Positions 1-9,874 of a stretch of 64,000 bases of DNA are shown here, one piece after another. Both the position numbers and the translations under genes were made by a program. The stretch comes from Lactococcus ileimucosae (GTDB lineage: Bacteria; Bacillota; Bacilli; Lactobacillales; Streptococcaceae): positions 1 through 64,000 of the forward strand of contig NZ_CALPDE010000006.1 of assembly GCF_943193185.1 (NCBI RefSeq), given 5' to 3'. Each line of letters begins with the position of its first letter. Positions within the stretch are counted from its first letter, which is position 1. Under the pieces are notes generated by a model. It saw only the letters and a list, made by a program, of their open reading frames with translations, did no database searches and was not told where the DNA came from.

Positions 1-704
1 ATGACTTGTCAGACTTCCTGACAGCCGTACAGAACGGTTCTATCGATAACAACTGGGGGAACCCGGGACCAGATGATGATGTCCAACCTAACCAAATTAA
101 CTTTAGCCTCATGGCACCGGGGACCATCTTTACTATGGCTGGGGAGCAGTATCGTTATTTGGAGAATCAAGGTGGGGGGAATCATATGATTATTCGGAAT
201 GCCTCACTTGGCAGTACCACTTTCGACAACCAAGATAATACTTTAAGCGATTGGTATAATAATCTTGATTTAGCAGTCCGATCTATGGTTCGGCCTGTAG
301 CAAATACATTTCAAAACGATGGGAAAGTGAGCCAACAAGAAATCAATTGGGGAGAGTCTAATCTATGGATACCAACTAATCTACATGATTTCCCAGATGT
401 TGCAGAAGATGAAACTCGAGTTGATACAAGTGGGACTCCACGTGCTTTCTCTCTTTCCTTAGCCGATGTGACTCGCTTATCAGGTCCAGATCGTGCTTTT
501 CCTAATTTTAATGAACGTTTATCTTCTAATAATGCTGGATGGTGGCTCCGAACTCCTGCAGGAGTAGTTGAAGGACACGAACGTGCTTGGCGTATAACTC
601 AAGCATATAATGACGGGAGTCGTGGTCAATTGCGTAGTGGTGCAAATAGATTAGGGCAAAGATTATCAATACGACCAGTTATATTTATCAACCAACCTTC
701 TTAA
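1..704 (+). CDS. DUF6273-like extracellular protein, 5' end cut off by the window
   Basis: The frame is open to the window edge (the codon at 3-5 is GAC), so the first usable TTG at position 6 is probably internal and the true start lies upstream. The visible 233 residues have no membrane segment. Near the C terminus are WWLRTPA, then a basic/Gly-rich stretch, and finally IRPVIFINQPS. That order of WWLR-P followed by a terminal RP-hydrophobic motif is what I associate with DUF6273 domains; this is recall, not a search. A shortened paralogue at 44732-45173 aligns with the last 120 residues (WGE/WIP, PRA-SLS, TRLSG, WWL-R, RP-N) and retains a membrane-anchor N terminus, so this protein was probably exported too. 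Function unknown. Confidence 0.7.
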   Translation, partial: DLSDFLTAVQNGSIDNNWGNPGPDDDVQPNQINFSLMAPGTIFTMAGEQYRYLENQGGGNHMIIRNASLGSTTFDNQDNTLSDWYNNLDLAVRSMVRPVANTFQNDGKVSQQEINWGESNLWIPTNLHDFPDVAEDETRVDTSGTPRAFSLSLADVTRLSGPDRAFPNFNERLSSNNAGWWLRTPAGVVEGHERAWRITQAYNDGSRGQLRSGANRLGQRLSIRPVIFINQPS

Positions 705-769
705 AGGAAAGCATCACTCCATAAAAAACTCAAAAAATATAAGTTTGTTTTTACCAAAAATTACAAAAT

Positions 770-822
770 AAAATCACTCAGAACGTCATTTCATTTTACT
801 TCGTTTGAGTGATTTTATTTTT
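770..822 (+). terminator. Terminator after the DUF6273-like gene
   Basis: AAAATCACTCA (770-780) pairs perfectly with TGAGTGATTTT (806-816) and is followed by ATTTTT. It lies 66 bases after the stop codon of the preceding gene. Confidence 0.75.
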
Positions 823-1106
823 GCTAGGAGCTATCAAATTAATATTTCAAGAAGAAGGTATAGTACAATCAGTCGGAGAAGTAAGAATCCTATAAATCAT
901 GTGTCAATTTTGCTTATGCTATAATAAAAGTATAATTTGACAGTCGAAACGAACAAGGATATATCTGGAAATTATTAATCTTCATATGTTTGTTTTAAAA
1001 ATTTGGAGATAGACCAGATTATAAGTAGTAATATGATTTGCAGCAAGTTGAAAGGACTTGATGTTGAAGAATAATATCATTGTAGAGTAGGAAAGAGGGT
1101 TTCAAA
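823..1106. promoter_or_regulatory. Intergenic region with candidate promoters for the GNAT gene
   Basis: No gene is visible. An extended -10 (TG at 917-918, TATAAT at 920-925) and a second candidate (TTGACA 937-942, 17-base spacer, TATATC 960-965) point towards the acetyltransferase. Either would give a leader of at least 130 bases in which I recognise no structured element. Confidence 0.4.
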
Positions 1107-1555
1107 ATGAATGATTTAGAGGAAAAAAGATAATCAGAGAAGCTACAGTAGCGGATGCAAAGCATTTAAGAGATATTACTGCTGAGCAATTAGGTTATGA
1201 GGTTTCCGCTGAATTGGTAGCAAAACAGCTGGAAAAATTAACCGCAGATAAGGAAAACCACTTTATCAGGGTTTATGGAAGCGCAGTTCCAATAGGCTAT
1301 ATTCACGCTGAGTTGTACGAGAGTATTTATTCTGAACCCATGTTTAACATCTTAGGACTCGCAGTCGCTAAGGGCCATGAAAATCAAGGCGTGGGCAAGG
1401 CCTTGCTGTTGGAGCTGGAGAGAGAAGCTAAACGAAGAAACCTGTGGGGGATACGCTTAAATTCTTCAGATAAGCGTAGACAGGCACATGAATTTTATGC
1501 GCATCTGGGTTATCATTCAGATAAATCACAGAAAAGGTTTTTGAAGGTGCTATAG
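1107..1555 (+). pseudogene. GNAT family N-acetyltransferase, N-terminal frameshift
   Basis: GNAT enzymes move an acetyl group from acetyl-CoA to an amine; the substrate here is unknown. The C-terminal part is intact and holds the acetyl-CoA loop ENQGVGKALL and the later EFYAHLGY motif. An ATG at 1107 with upstream GAAAGAGGG opens a frame that reads MNDLEEKR and stops at 1131. The rest of the domain, beginning KIIREATVADAKHL, continues in another frame. Adding one A to the six-A run at 1123-1128 would fuse them into MNDLEEKKIIREATVADA, a normal GNAT N terminus of about 149 residues in all. The gene is either inactivated, corrected by slippage, or misread at a homopolymer. A short product from TTG 1214 (113 aa) would lack the first beta strand and helix and probably not fold. 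Confidence 0.8.
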
Positions 1556-1597
1556 GATGTCTCAGTCCTTTTAGATACAGTGAAAAAGTTGGACAGT

Positions 1598-1649
1598 GAT
1601 AAAATAACTGCCAGAAGCTATTGATTTATCAATAGCTCGCAGTTTTATC
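1598..1649 (+). terminator. Long imperfect hairpin after the GNAT gene
   Basis: AGCTATTGAT (1616-1625) and ATCAATAGCT (1628-1637) form a perfect ten-base-pair core. The helix extends through ACTGC/GCAGT and GATAAAA/TTTTATC with small bulges. The right arm ends in TTTTAT, so it may terminate transcription, though the U-tract is short. Confidence 0.5.
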
Positions 1650-1899
1650 GTGAGGTTAAGAACTCTACTGAATGCTATGCAGTAAGTAAAAGTACAGCTA
1701 AACTAAAGATGAGTGCGCGAAAAGGGCGGACAAGTCGGACACCGCTCCATGAAACCAAAAAAATTTACTGCTGAGAGAAGTCGCAGACTTTGTCAATCAA
1801 GGGGAATGATCGCTGGGGATTCTTCGATAGAAAAATGTCAATCAAGAATTTAACTGCAGTTTAAAGCTGTATCTCTATACCTATAAAGCAGGAAAAGAA
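1650..1899. other. Non-coding stretch before the DJ-1/PfpI gene
   Basis: All frames are interrupted and no family is recognisable. The eleven-base word TGTCAATCAAG occurs twice (1791-1801 and 1836-1846). It may be remnant DNA; I see no convincing promoter. Confidence 0.3.
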
Positions 1900-2583
1900 A
1901 TGAAAAAGATATTAATCGTATTAACAAATGTAAATAAATTTCCTACAACTCATGAAGCTACAGGCCTATGGCTAGCTGAAGCAACGGAGTTTGTAAGTGA
2001 AGTACAAAAAGCAGGCTATCAAGTAGATTATGTTAGTCCGCTAGGTGGTTATGTGCCAATTGATCCAAGAAGTTTGAAAGCCTTTTATGCGGATAATGAA
2101 GCGTTTGAAATCTACAGCTCAGTTGATTTTCAGAGGCGTGCCTTATCTCATTCACTTCATCCAGAACAGGTTAAACCTGAGGAATATGCCGCCATCTATT
2201 ATACGGGTGGACATGGTGTGATTTTTGACTTTCCAGATAATCAAGAACTACAAGATATAGCAGAAAAAATTTATCAGGGAGGGGGTTATGTCACTTCGGT
2301 GTGCCATGGTGTTTGCGGCTTGCTTAATTTAAAAACATCTGATGATGAATTTTTAATTGCACATAGAACACTTACAGGGTTTACGCAACTTGAAGAAATA
2401 TTGAGTGGGAAAAATAGGCACGTACCGTTTGGAACAGAGAGAGAAAGTAAAAAAAGAGGGGCTCATTTTGTTAAAAAGCGTCCCTTTGCATCATTTGCAG
2501 TACAAGATGGACAGCTGATTACAGGTCAAAATCCGATGTCAGGTAGGGCGGTAGCTAAACTACTACTGAAAAATCTAGAGTAG
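1900..2583 (+). CDS. DJ-1/PfpI superfamily protein, Hsp31-like
   Basis: 227 residues of the class-I glutamine-amidotransferase-like fold. The nucleophile elbow is SVCHGVCG with Cys135, and HEATGLWLAE near residue 18 supplies the conserved Glu that contacts the cysteine in Hsp31/DJ-1 proteins. GGHG at 103-106 is the loop before the elbow. Families with this arrangement act as methylglyoxal-converting glyoxalase III, chaperone or protein deglycase; which applies here cannot be read from sequence. AGGAAAAG lies 5 bases before the ATG. It is monocistronic, with a terminator downstream. The neighbouring genes give no functional hint. Confidence 0.8.
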   Translation: MKKILIVLTNVNKFPTTHEATGLWLAEATEFVSEVQKAGYQVDYVSPLGGYVPIDPRSLKAFYADNEAFEIYSSVDFQRRALSHSLHPEQVKPEEYAAIYYTGGHGVIFDFPDNQELQDIAEKIYQGGGYVTSVCHGVCGLLNLKTSDDEFLIAHRTLTGFTQLEEILSGKNRHVPFGTERESKKRGAHFVKKRPFASFAVQDGQLITGQNPMSGRAVAKLLLKNLE

Positions 2584-2660
2584 CTGTATTTTGATGGATG
2601 AATGTTGTACTTGACGTGTGCTGACTTTGAGTTAAACTAAAATTCTAACGCCATGGAGCG

Positions 2661-2700
2661 AGGCGATTGTGTAGGATTTACACAACCGCTTTTTTCTTTT
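2661..2700 (+). terminator. Terminator after the DJ-1/PfpI gene
   Basis: GCGATTGTGTA pairs with TACACAACCGC with one mismatch, followed by TTTTTTCTTTT. Confidence 0.75.
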
Positions 2701-2822
2701 ATAACTTAAAAGTTCCATTGCGCTATTTAAGGAGTGGTGTTAGTGATAACCCTTGCAGCTTTTATAATTTAGAATGATATGTTACAATTGAATTAATTAA
2801 AGTTACATTTTGTTACACAAAG

Positions 2823-2851
2823 TGGATATGGTGTCTAGACTTTGCTAGAAT
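2823..2851 (+). promoter_or_regulatory. Promoter for gmk-rpoZ
   Basis: Extended -10: TG at 2843-2844, TAGAAT at 2846-2851. The -35 (TGGATA, 2823-2828) is weak. The predicted transcript starts about 24 bases before the gmk ATG. Confidence 0.5.
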
Positions 2852-2860
2852 AGATTGTAA

Positions 2861-3505
<645 letters not shown>

Positions 3506-3590
3506 ATAACCAATATAAGGAGTGTCAACTCACAGTAGTGCTTACTGCTACAATCTAAATAACCTATAAAAGAGGAAAGAGGAAACTGAT

Positions 3591-3950
3591 ATGATGTTAG
3601 AACCTTCAATCGATAAATTGCTACAAAATGTAGATTCAAAATATTCACTTGTCGTTTTGGAAGCAAAACGTGCGCATGAGTTACGTGACGGTGAGCGCCC
3701 GACGATGGAATTCAAATCTGTTAAACGTACCTTACAGGCTTTGGAAGAAATTGCCGAAGGCAGAGTAACTATACACCCTTCTCCAGATGCAAAACGTGAA
3801 ACATTGAAAGAAAAGCGTGAGCTTGAACGTCTTCAACAAAAGATGGCTGAAAAGCTCATTCGCGAACAAATCGCCAAGGAAGAAGCTGAAGAAGAAGCCA
3901 AACAAAAAGGAAATCGTGCAGCTAAAGCTGCAGCTGCCGCAGCAGAATAA
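3591..3950 (+). CDS. rpoZ: RNA polymerase omega subunit
   Basis: Omega helps fold and stabilise the beta' subunit of RNA polymerase. The start [10 protein letters not shown] followed by [16 protein letters not shown] and the [18 protein letters not shown] segment are the family core. Residues from about 75 form a charged helix ending in a low-complexity [11 protein letters not shown] tail. Two adjacent ATGs (3591, 3594) follow GAGGAAAGAGG; MLEPSID (3594) may be the real start. It follows gmk with 85 bases between, likely the same transcript, and ends at a strong terminator. Confidence 0.95.
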   Translation: MMLEPSIDKLLQNVDSKYSLVVLEAKRAHELRDGERPTMEFKSVKRTLQALEEIAEGRVTIHPSPDAKRETLKEKRELERLQQKMAEKLIREQIAKEEAEEEAKQKGNRAAKAAAAAAE

Positions 3951-3958
3951 CAGGTATA

Positions 3959-4005
3959 AAAAAAGCTTTCAAAGGTTTGGAACTAAAACTTTTGAAAGCT
4001 TTTTT
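3959..4005 (+). terminator. Terminator after rpoZ
   Basis: AAAAGCTTTCAAA pairs with TTTGAAAGCTTTT, followed by TTC. It separates gmk-rpoZ from priA, which has its own promoter. Confidence 0.85.
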
Positions 4006-4018
4006 CAACAATCTAAAG

Positions 4019-4049
4019 TTTACATGTGTTCTCATCTTTTTGCTATAAT
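4019..4049 (+). promoter_or_regulatory. Promoter for priA
   Basis: TTTACA (4019-4024) and an extended -10 with TG 4041-4042 and TATAAT 4044-4049; the spacer is 19 bases, long but compensated by the TG. Confidence 0.65.
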
Positions 4050-4095
4050 TTATATTATTAGATTTGCGTAGAAAAGATCAAAGCAGAGGAGAAAA

Positions 4096-6423
4096 ATGTT
4101 GAAAAAAACGGCTAAAATTATTGTAGATGTTCCTCTGATGCAGACAGACAAGCCATTCTCTTATGCAATTCCCAGTGGCTTAGAAAATTTGATTGAAACA
4201 GGGATGCGTGTCCATGTTCCTTTTGGTGCAGCTAACCGCTTGGTTCAAGGGATTGTTATTGATTTGTCGGAGGAAGAAGATTCGGGGCTTAAAGAAATTG
4301 CAGAGCTTTTAGATGTAGAACCGGTTTTGACAGCAGAACAACTTAGATTAGCGGATGAAATGCGACATACTGTTTTCTCATATAAAATCTCTTGTCTAAA
4401 AGCGATGCTGCCCAATCTCCTTAATTCAAGTTACGATAAAATCCTAACAGATTCAGAGGGCATTCAAAGGAAATGGAGCTTACTGAGTGAAAGTCAAAAA
4501 ATAGAGGCTTTGAAAGAAGTCAAGTCGGGGCACTTGAAAGTGAGTTACTCTGCAAGGTCTAAAGAAAATAAAAAAATAGAAAAATACGTGAAAGCCAGTG
4601 CAAAGTTGGCTGACTTTAAATTCGGTAAGGCAGCAAAAAAGCGTGCCGAATTGAAAAGCTATCTTTTGAGTCAGGAAGAGATGATTCCTCAGAAAGACCT
4701 TCCTTTCTCCTCTGCTGTCATTAAGTATTTTGTGGAGAATGCGCTTGTAGAAGTAACGCAAAAGGAAGTTTCTAGAACAGCAGCCGTGTTTGAGGCCGTA
4801 ACGCCTGATAAGCCTAAAGTTCTAAATGAAGAACAAGAACTTGCGTTTAATGCCATTATTGCTTCCGCCGATAAACCATTTTTGCTTGAGGGTGTGACAG
4901 GCTCAGGGAAAACGGAGATTTATTTGCAAGTTATTGAGCATACACTAAAAGAGGGAAAGACAGCGATTATGCTGGTTCCGGAGATTGCGTTAACACCACA
5001 AATGTCCAATCGCTTCATTGCCCGTTTTGGAGAAAAAGTTGCCATCATGCATTCTGGTTTATCAGATGGGGAAAAATATGACGAGTGGCGCAAGATAAAG
5101 GAAGGACATGCACAAGTTGTTGTGGGGGCGCGTTCCGCGATTTTTGCTCCTTTGGAAAATCTTGGAGTAATTATCATTGATGAGGAACATGAAACAAGTT
5201 ATAAACAGGATTCTAACCCGCGTTATCATGCAAGAGATGTTGCACTGTTACGTGCAAAATATCATCACGCGCGTCTGATTCTTGGCTCTGCGACACCAAG
5301 CTTAGAGAGTCGAGCCCGTGCACAGAAAGGTGTTTATCACTTATTAACGCTTAAACACCGTGCAAGTGAACAAGCATTCTTGCCTGAAGTACAAATCGTA
5401 GATATGCGGAGCAATCTTAGTGATCAGTCAGGCAATTTCTCGGACATTCTTTTGGAGAAAATTCGAGAGAAGGTTGAACGAAAAGAACAAGTTATTTTAA
5501 TGCTCAATCGTCGCGGCTATAGTTCTTTTGTAATGTGCAGAGATTGTGGTTTTGTGGTTGGCTGCCCTAACTGTGACATTTCTTTAACTCTACATATGGA
5601 TACGAAAACGTTAAATTGCCATTACTGTGGGCATCAAGAGGCGATTCCACAAGTTTGTCCCAACTGTAACGGGCGCAAAATTCGCTATTATGGTTCAGGG
5701 ACTCAGAAGGTTCAGGAAGAACTAGAAAAGCTGCTTCCAGATTTACGTATTTTGCGAATGGATGTGGACACAACAAAAACAAAGAATGCGCATGAAAAGA
5801 TTTTAAGCAAGTTTGGAGCACATGATGCTGATGTCCTTCTAGGAACGCAGATGATTGCTAAAGGCTTGGATTTTCCTAATGTGACCTTGGTCGGTGTAAT
5901 CAATGCAGATACGGGATTAAATCTGCCTGACTTTCGCGCCAGTGAACGAAGTTTTCAGCTGCTGATGCAAGTTGCGGGACGTGCAGGTCGTGCAAATAAA
6001 AAAGGAGAAGTGATTATTCAGACCTTTAATCCAGGACATTATGCAGTTAAATTGGTCGCAGCTCAGGATTATGAAGCTTTTTATCGTCAAGAAATGTATT
6101 ACCGTCAACAGCTCTCTTATCCTCCCTATTATTTTACTGTACAGATCTTGGTGAGTCACAAAGATGAAGATATTGTAGCCAAAAAAGCTTATGAGATTGC
6201 AAGCTTGGTGAAAGAAAAACTATCAGATAAGGCTAAGGTTTTAGGTCCGACTCCCAAACCTATTGCGCGTACTCATAATCTTTACCATTATCAGATTCTG
6301 GTGAAGTATCGCTTTGAGGCTCAATTAGAAGAAGTCTTAAATCAGGTACTTGATCTAACACAAAAACGAGAAAATAAAAATTTACGTGTTTTGATTGACA
6401 GTGAACCTCAAAGCTTTGTGTAA
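4096..6423 (+). CDS. priA: Primosomal protein PriA, replication restart helicase
   Basis: A 3'-5' superfamily-2 DNA helicase that recognises stalled forks and reloads the replicative helicase. 775 residues. The N-terminal DNA-binding domain begins near residue 5 (KIIVDVPLMQTDKPFSYAIP); Walker A GVTGSGKT lies at 266-273, the DEEH box at 362-365, and the paired zinc-binding cysteines (CRDC, CPNC, CHYC, CPNC) at about 480-525. The C-terminal helicase core has QVAGRAGR. GCAGAGGAG precedes the ATG. In related streptococci fmt follows directly; here a kinase gene intervenes. Confidence 0.97.
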   Translation: MLKKTAKIIVDVPLMQTDKPFSYAIPSGLENLIETGMRVHVPFGAANRLVQGIVIDLSEEEDSGLKEIAELLDVEPVLTAEQLRLADEMRHTVFSYKISCLKAMLPNLLNSSYDKILTDSEGIQRKWSLLSESQKIEALKEVKSGHLKVSYSARSKENKKIEKYVKASAKLADFKFGKAAKKRAELKSYLLSQEEMIPQKDLPFSSAVIKYFVENALVEVTQKEVSRTAAVFEAVTPDKPKVLNEEQELAFNAIIASADKPFLLEGVTGSGKTEIYLQVIEHTLKEGKTAIMLVPEIALTPQMSNRFIARFGEKVAIMHSGLSDGEKYDEWRKIKEGHAQVVVGARSAIFAPLENLGVIIIDEEHETSYKQDSNPRYHARDVALLRAKYHHARLILGSATPSLESRARAQKGVYHLLTLKHRASEQAFLPEVQIVDMRSNLSDQSGNFSDILLEKIREKVERKEQVILMLNRRGYSSFVMCRDCGFVVGCPNCDISLTLHMDTKTLNCHYCGHQEAIPQVCPNCNGRKIRYYGSGTQKVQEELEKLLPDLRILRMDVDTTKTKNAHEKILSKFGAHDADVLLGTQMIAKGLDFPNVTLVGVINADTGLNLPDFRASERSFQLLMQVAGRAGRANKKGEVIIQTFNPGHYAVKLVAAQDYEAFYRQEMYYRQQLSYPPYYFTVQILVSHKDEDIVAKKAYEIASLVKEKLSDKAKVLGPTPKPIARTHNLYHYQILVKYRFEAQLEEVLNQVLDLTQKRENKNLRVLIDSEPQSFV

Positions 6424-6534
6424 AAAGGATAAATGATCTCAGCTGCATACTATAAAGTAAGAAGACTCTAATGTACTCAGTCTTCACAGCTTGCCTTCCT
6501 AAATGCGGGAGGTGTCTGTTGGTGTGTTATAACA

Positions 6535-6585
6535 AAAACGCTCTAAAGCATGATATGGAGCATTTGTGCTTTGGAGCGTTTTCAA
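6535..6585 (+). terminator. Terminator between priA and the deoxynucleoside kinase gene
   Basis: AAAACGCTCTAAAGCA (6535-6550) pairs with TGCTTTGGAGCGTTTT (6567-6582) with one mismatch. The U-tract is short (TTTTC), so readthrough is possible. Confidence 0.65.
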
Positions 6586-6679
6586 GTATTCATGTAAGAA
6601 AAACTGCATTTGCAGGAGGGGAACTGCATTTTTTCGATATAAATATTTTGGTAGAAAGGGGGAGGTATAGGAAGATAAA

Positions 6680-7336
6680 ATGACAGTGATAGTATTGGCT
6701 GGAACGATTGGAGCTGGCAAAAGTTCACTTACCAAGATGCTGGCAGAAGAGTTGGGGGTAGAAGCTTTTTATGAAAGTGTAGAGGACAATCAGGTTCTGC
6801 CTCTGTTTTATCGAGACCCACAAAAATATGCATTTCTACTGCAAATTTATTTTTTGAACAAGAGATTTGAAGCAATAAAAAGAGCGCTTTTGCATAATGA
6901 TAATGTTTTGGATCGCTCTATTTATGAAGACAGTTTACTCTTTCATCTGAATGCAGATTTAGGACGAGCTACAGCAATCGAAGTAGAAGTTTATGACTCT
7001 TTATTAAAACACATGTTAAAAGAAATCGAGAGCCTAACTTTTAAGCGACGTCCAGATCTTTTGGTTCATGTCAGTGTTTCTTTTGAGAAGATGTTGGAAC
7101 GGATACAAAAACGTGGGCGGGAATTTGAACAGTTAGAATATGATTCCTCACTGTATGATTACTACCGAGAGCTGAATGTAAGATATGAAAAATGGTTTGT
7201 GTCCTTCAACAGTTGCCCTAAAATGCAAATTGATGGAGATAAATATGATTTTGTAGAGGATGAAACTGCTAGAGCATTTGTTATACAGGAAATTAAGCAG
7301 AAATTAGCAGAAATCGAGGATGAAAGTTATAAATGA
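6680..7336 (+). CDS. Deoxynucleoside kinase (dGK/dAK/dCK family)
   Basis: Salvage enzyme phosphorylating a deoxynucleoside at the 5' position. 218 residues with P-loop GTIGAGKSS at 8-16, DRS at 78-80 (the family's catalytic base/Arg motif) and the Arg-rich lid near 150 (IQKRGREFE). Lactobacilli and lactococci carry related dAK/dGK enzymes; substrate preference cannot be read here. The SD-like GGGGGAGG is about 14 bases before ATG 6680, a long spacing, and no better in-frame start is visible. It sits between priA and fmt, which are adjacent in related genomes, and has terminator-like DNA upstream, so it is likely an insertion or local rearrangement. Confidence 0.85.
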   Translation: MTVIVLAGTIGAGKSSLTKMLAEELGVEAFYESVEDNQVLPLFYRDPQKYAFLLQIYFLNKRFEAIKRALLHNDNVLDRSIYEDSLLFHLNADLGRATAIEVEVYDSLLKHMLKEIESLTFKRRPDLLVHVSVSFEKMLERIQKRGREFEQLEYDSSLYDYYRELNVRYEKWFVSFNSCPKMQIDGDKYDFVEDETARAFVIQEIKQKLAEIEDESYK

Positions 7337-7639
7337 TTTCAGAATATGACTGGCTCAAAGGGAGGAAGAGAAGGGACTCTTTTTGTTCGTCATAAGCTGC
7401 TTATATTTTTTTTATCCTTTATACTTTCTGTGAATGAGGCATGCGAAAAGAAATAGAAGTTAAGAAAGTGTTATAATGAGGGACAGACACTTTACTTAAA
7501 AAGTTCTATGAGAAGTAAAACAGGAGGAGGAGAAATACAGAAGAGCTATTTTTTCTTAAGTAAGTTATAAGTAAGTCAGTTCAGAAGATTTAAAAGAAGG
7601 CTGACAAGAAAGAGTAGAATCGCTGTGTAAAATGACACG
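7337..7639 (+). promoter_or_regulatory. fmt promoter and long leader
   Basis: An extended -10 (TG 7469-7470, TATAAT 7472-7477) lies about 160 bases before fmt, giving an unusually long leader. It contains a purine-rich GGAGGAGGAG near 7523 with no open frame after it, and I recognise no riboswitch. The part before 7469 holds nothing I can name. Confidence 0.45.
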
Positions 7640-8593
7640 ATGAAAAAAACAAAAATAATTTTTATGGGGACTCCCCAGTTTTCACAAACCATTTTGAGAG
7701 GTTTAATTGATAGTCAAACGTATGAGATTTTAGCCGTTGTCACGCAACCTGATCGTAAGGTGGGACGTAAGCAAGAAGTACGTCAAACTCCGGTGAAAGA
7801 GTTGGCACTTCAAGCAGGCTTGAAAATTTTACAACCGGAAAAATTATCGGGCTCTCCAGAAATGGAAGAGCTTATGGCATATGGAGCACAGGGCGCAGGG
7901 ATTGTAACGGCAGCTTTTGGTCAATTTTTGCCTGGGAAATTGCTCGATGCAATGGCTTTTGCAGTTAATGTTCATGCTTCCCTGTTGCCTAAATATCGTG
8001 GTGGAGCCCCTATCCATTATGCCATTATGAATGATGAGAAAGAAGCGGGCGTAACCATTATGGAAATGGTTAGAAAAATGGATGCAGGGGATATGGTTGC
8101 GAAAGCTTCTACTCCTATTTTAGAAGAAGATAACGTGGGCACAATGTTTGAAAAATTAGCCCTTGTCGGTCGTGACCTTCTCCTCGAAACGCTTCCTCTA
8201 TATGTCGCTGGAGAAATCAAGCCGCAAGCGCAAGAGGAAAGTCAAGCGACATTTTCACCTAATATAAGTCCAGAAGAAGAAAAAATTGATTGGACAAAGA
8301 GCAACCGTCAGATTTTTAATCAAATTCGGGGGATGAATCCTTTTCCAGTAGCACACACAACATGGAACCAAGGACGTTTTAAAATTTACGATAGCCGACC
8401 AGTCGTCACGGATAAACATGGCCAGCCGGGTGAAATCATTGACAAAACAAAAAAATCGCTCTTAGTGGCAACAGGCTCAGGGGCTTTGGAGCTTCTTGAA
8501 GTACAGCCTGCTGGAAAACCGAAGATGGATATTGTAAGTTTTCTCAATGGTTTGGGACAGAAAGTGAATATAGGTGATCAGTTTGGCAAATAA
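7640..8593 (+). CDS. fmt: Methionyl-tRNA formyltransferase
   Basis: Transfers formyl from 10-formyl-tetrahydrofolate to initiator Met-tRNA. 317 residues, family-typical. The N-terminal formyltransferase fold starts [11 protein letters not shown]; the catalytic segment [13 protein letters not shown] begins at His111 and MDAGDM follows; the C-terminal OB-like domain binds tRNA. No good ribosome-binding site precedes ATG 7640 (the upstream bases are GTAAAATGACACG). The end overlaps rsmB by 20 bases, so the two are translationally coupled. Confidence 0.96.
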   Translation: MKKTKIIFMGTPQFSQTILRGLIDSQTYEILAVVTQPDRKVGRKQEVRQTPVKELALQAGLKILQPEKLSGSPEMEELMAYGAQGAGIVTAAFGQFLPGKLLDAMAFAVNVHASLLPKYRGGAPIHYAIMNDEKEAGVTIMEMVRKMDAGDMVAKASTPILEEDNVGTMFEKLALVGRDLLLETLPLYVAGEIKPQAQEESQATFSPNISPEEEKIDWTKSNRQIFNQIRGMNPFPVAHTTWNQGRFKIYDSRPVVTDKHGQPGEIIDKTKKSLLVATGSGALELLEVQPAGKPKMDIVSFLNGLGQKVNIGDQFGK

Positions 8594-9854
8594 TGCAAGA
8601 CAAGTCGCACTTGATGTGCTCAATGACATTTTTGGAAATGATGCCTATGCCAATATTGCCTTAGACAGAACTTTACGCGAGACGGACCTTTCGGACTTGG
8701 ATCGTAATTTTGTAACAGCTTTGGTCTATGGTGTAGTTTCTAAAGAAAGACTATTGGAATGGTATTTAGAGCCTTTCTTAAAAAAAACACCAAAGCCTTG
8801 GGCTAAGATGCTTCTGATTATGACGATCTACCAAATTCTTTTTATGGATAAGGTGCCAACTTCAGCAGCCGTTGATGAGGCAGTAAAAATTGCTAAACGT
8901 AAAGACGGACAACAAGCAGGGAACTTTGTCAATGCTGTTCTGCGTCATTTTATGCGCTCAGAACGAAAAAATGAAGAACCTAAAACTTGGGAAATTAAAT
9001 ACTCAATGCCTAAACTGCTGTTAGATAAAATGGTGAGACAGTTTGGGGGAAAACGCACTGGCCAAATTCTTGAAAGCTTAGAAAAGCCAAGTAAGGCAAG
9101 TCTCCGTATGATTGATCCAAATGTTATACTTTCGGGTACCAGTGCTTCCAAACTTTCTCCTGTTGGTCGTGTTGCGGAACATGGACATTTTTCACATACA
9201 CCAGAATTCATGGCGGGAAAATTCGCGATTCAAGATGAAACAAGTCAATTAGTAGCGCCCCAACTTGAACTACGGGGAAGCGAGCGCGTGCTTGATGCTT
9301 GTGCTGCCCCTGGTGGAAAGACAACGCATATTGCACAATATCTGGATACGGGACATGTTGTAGCTTGTGATTTGTATGACCATAAACTGAAACTTATCGA
9401 AGACAATGCAAAACGTCAAGGGGTTTGGGAGAAAATAACGACAGTTAAGGCAGACGCTACTCAAATCGCAGAACACTTTGCAGACGAGGCAGACTTTGAC
9501 CGTATCTTGGTTGATGCACCGTGTTCTGGTATTGGCTTAATTCGTCGTAAACCTGACATTCGCTATCGTAAGGAAAGTTCGGATTTTCTTAATTTGCAGG
9601 AAATTCAATTGAAAATATTGGACAGTGCTTCGAAAAAGCTAAAGAAAAATGGTATAATGGTCTACAGTACCTGCACAATTTTTGATGAAGAGAACTTTGA
9701 GGTTGTTAAAAAATTCCTCGAAACTCATCCAGAATTTGAACAGGTTGAGATCTCGCATGAAAAAGAAGACATCATCACAGAAGGCTGTATTTTTATCACA
9801 CCAGAAATGTATCATACGGATGGTTTCTTTATTGCGAAATTCAGAAAACTTTAA
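8574..9854 (+). CDS. rsmB: 16S rRNA (cytosine-967-C5)-methyltransferase RsmB/Sun
   Basis: Methylates C967 of 16S rRNA using S-adenosylmethionine. An N-terminal NusB-like RNA-binding domain (about 1-140) precedes the methyltransferase domain. The SAM motif [10 protein letters not shown] begins at 241, DAPCSG has Cys317, and STCT has the catalytic Cys367. Two starts overlap fmt: GTG 8574 and TTG 8583; the latter gives [13 protein letters not shown], close to the usual N terminus. Part of the fmt-rsmB-stp-pknB transcript. Confidence 0.95.
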   Translation: MISLANNARQVALDVLNDIFGNDAYANIALDRTLRETDLSDLDRNFVTALVYGVVSKERLLEWYLEPFLKKTPKPWAKMLLIMTIYQILFMDKVPTSAAVDEAVKIAKRKDGQQAGNFVNAVLRHFMRSERKNEEPKTWEIKYSMPKLLLDKMVRQFGGKRTGQILESLEKPSKASLRMIDPNVILSGTSASKLSPVGRVAEHGHFSHTPEFMAGKFAIQDETSQLVAPQLELRGSERVLDACAAPGGKTTHIAQYLDTGHVVACDLYDHKLKLIEDNAKRQGVWEKITTVKADATQIAEHFADEADFDRILVDAPCSGIGLIRRKPDIRYRKESSDFLNLQEIQLKILDSASKKLKKNGIMVYSTCTIFDEENFEVVKKFLETHPEFEQVEISHEKEDIITEGCIFITPEMYHTDGFFIAKFRKL

Positions 9855-9874
9855 TTCTTTTATAAGGAGCAAAA

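Noticed and set aside
1560-1899. Transposase remnant after the GNAT gene
   Set aside because: Some frames give basic peptides, but none shows a transposase motif or terminal repeats.
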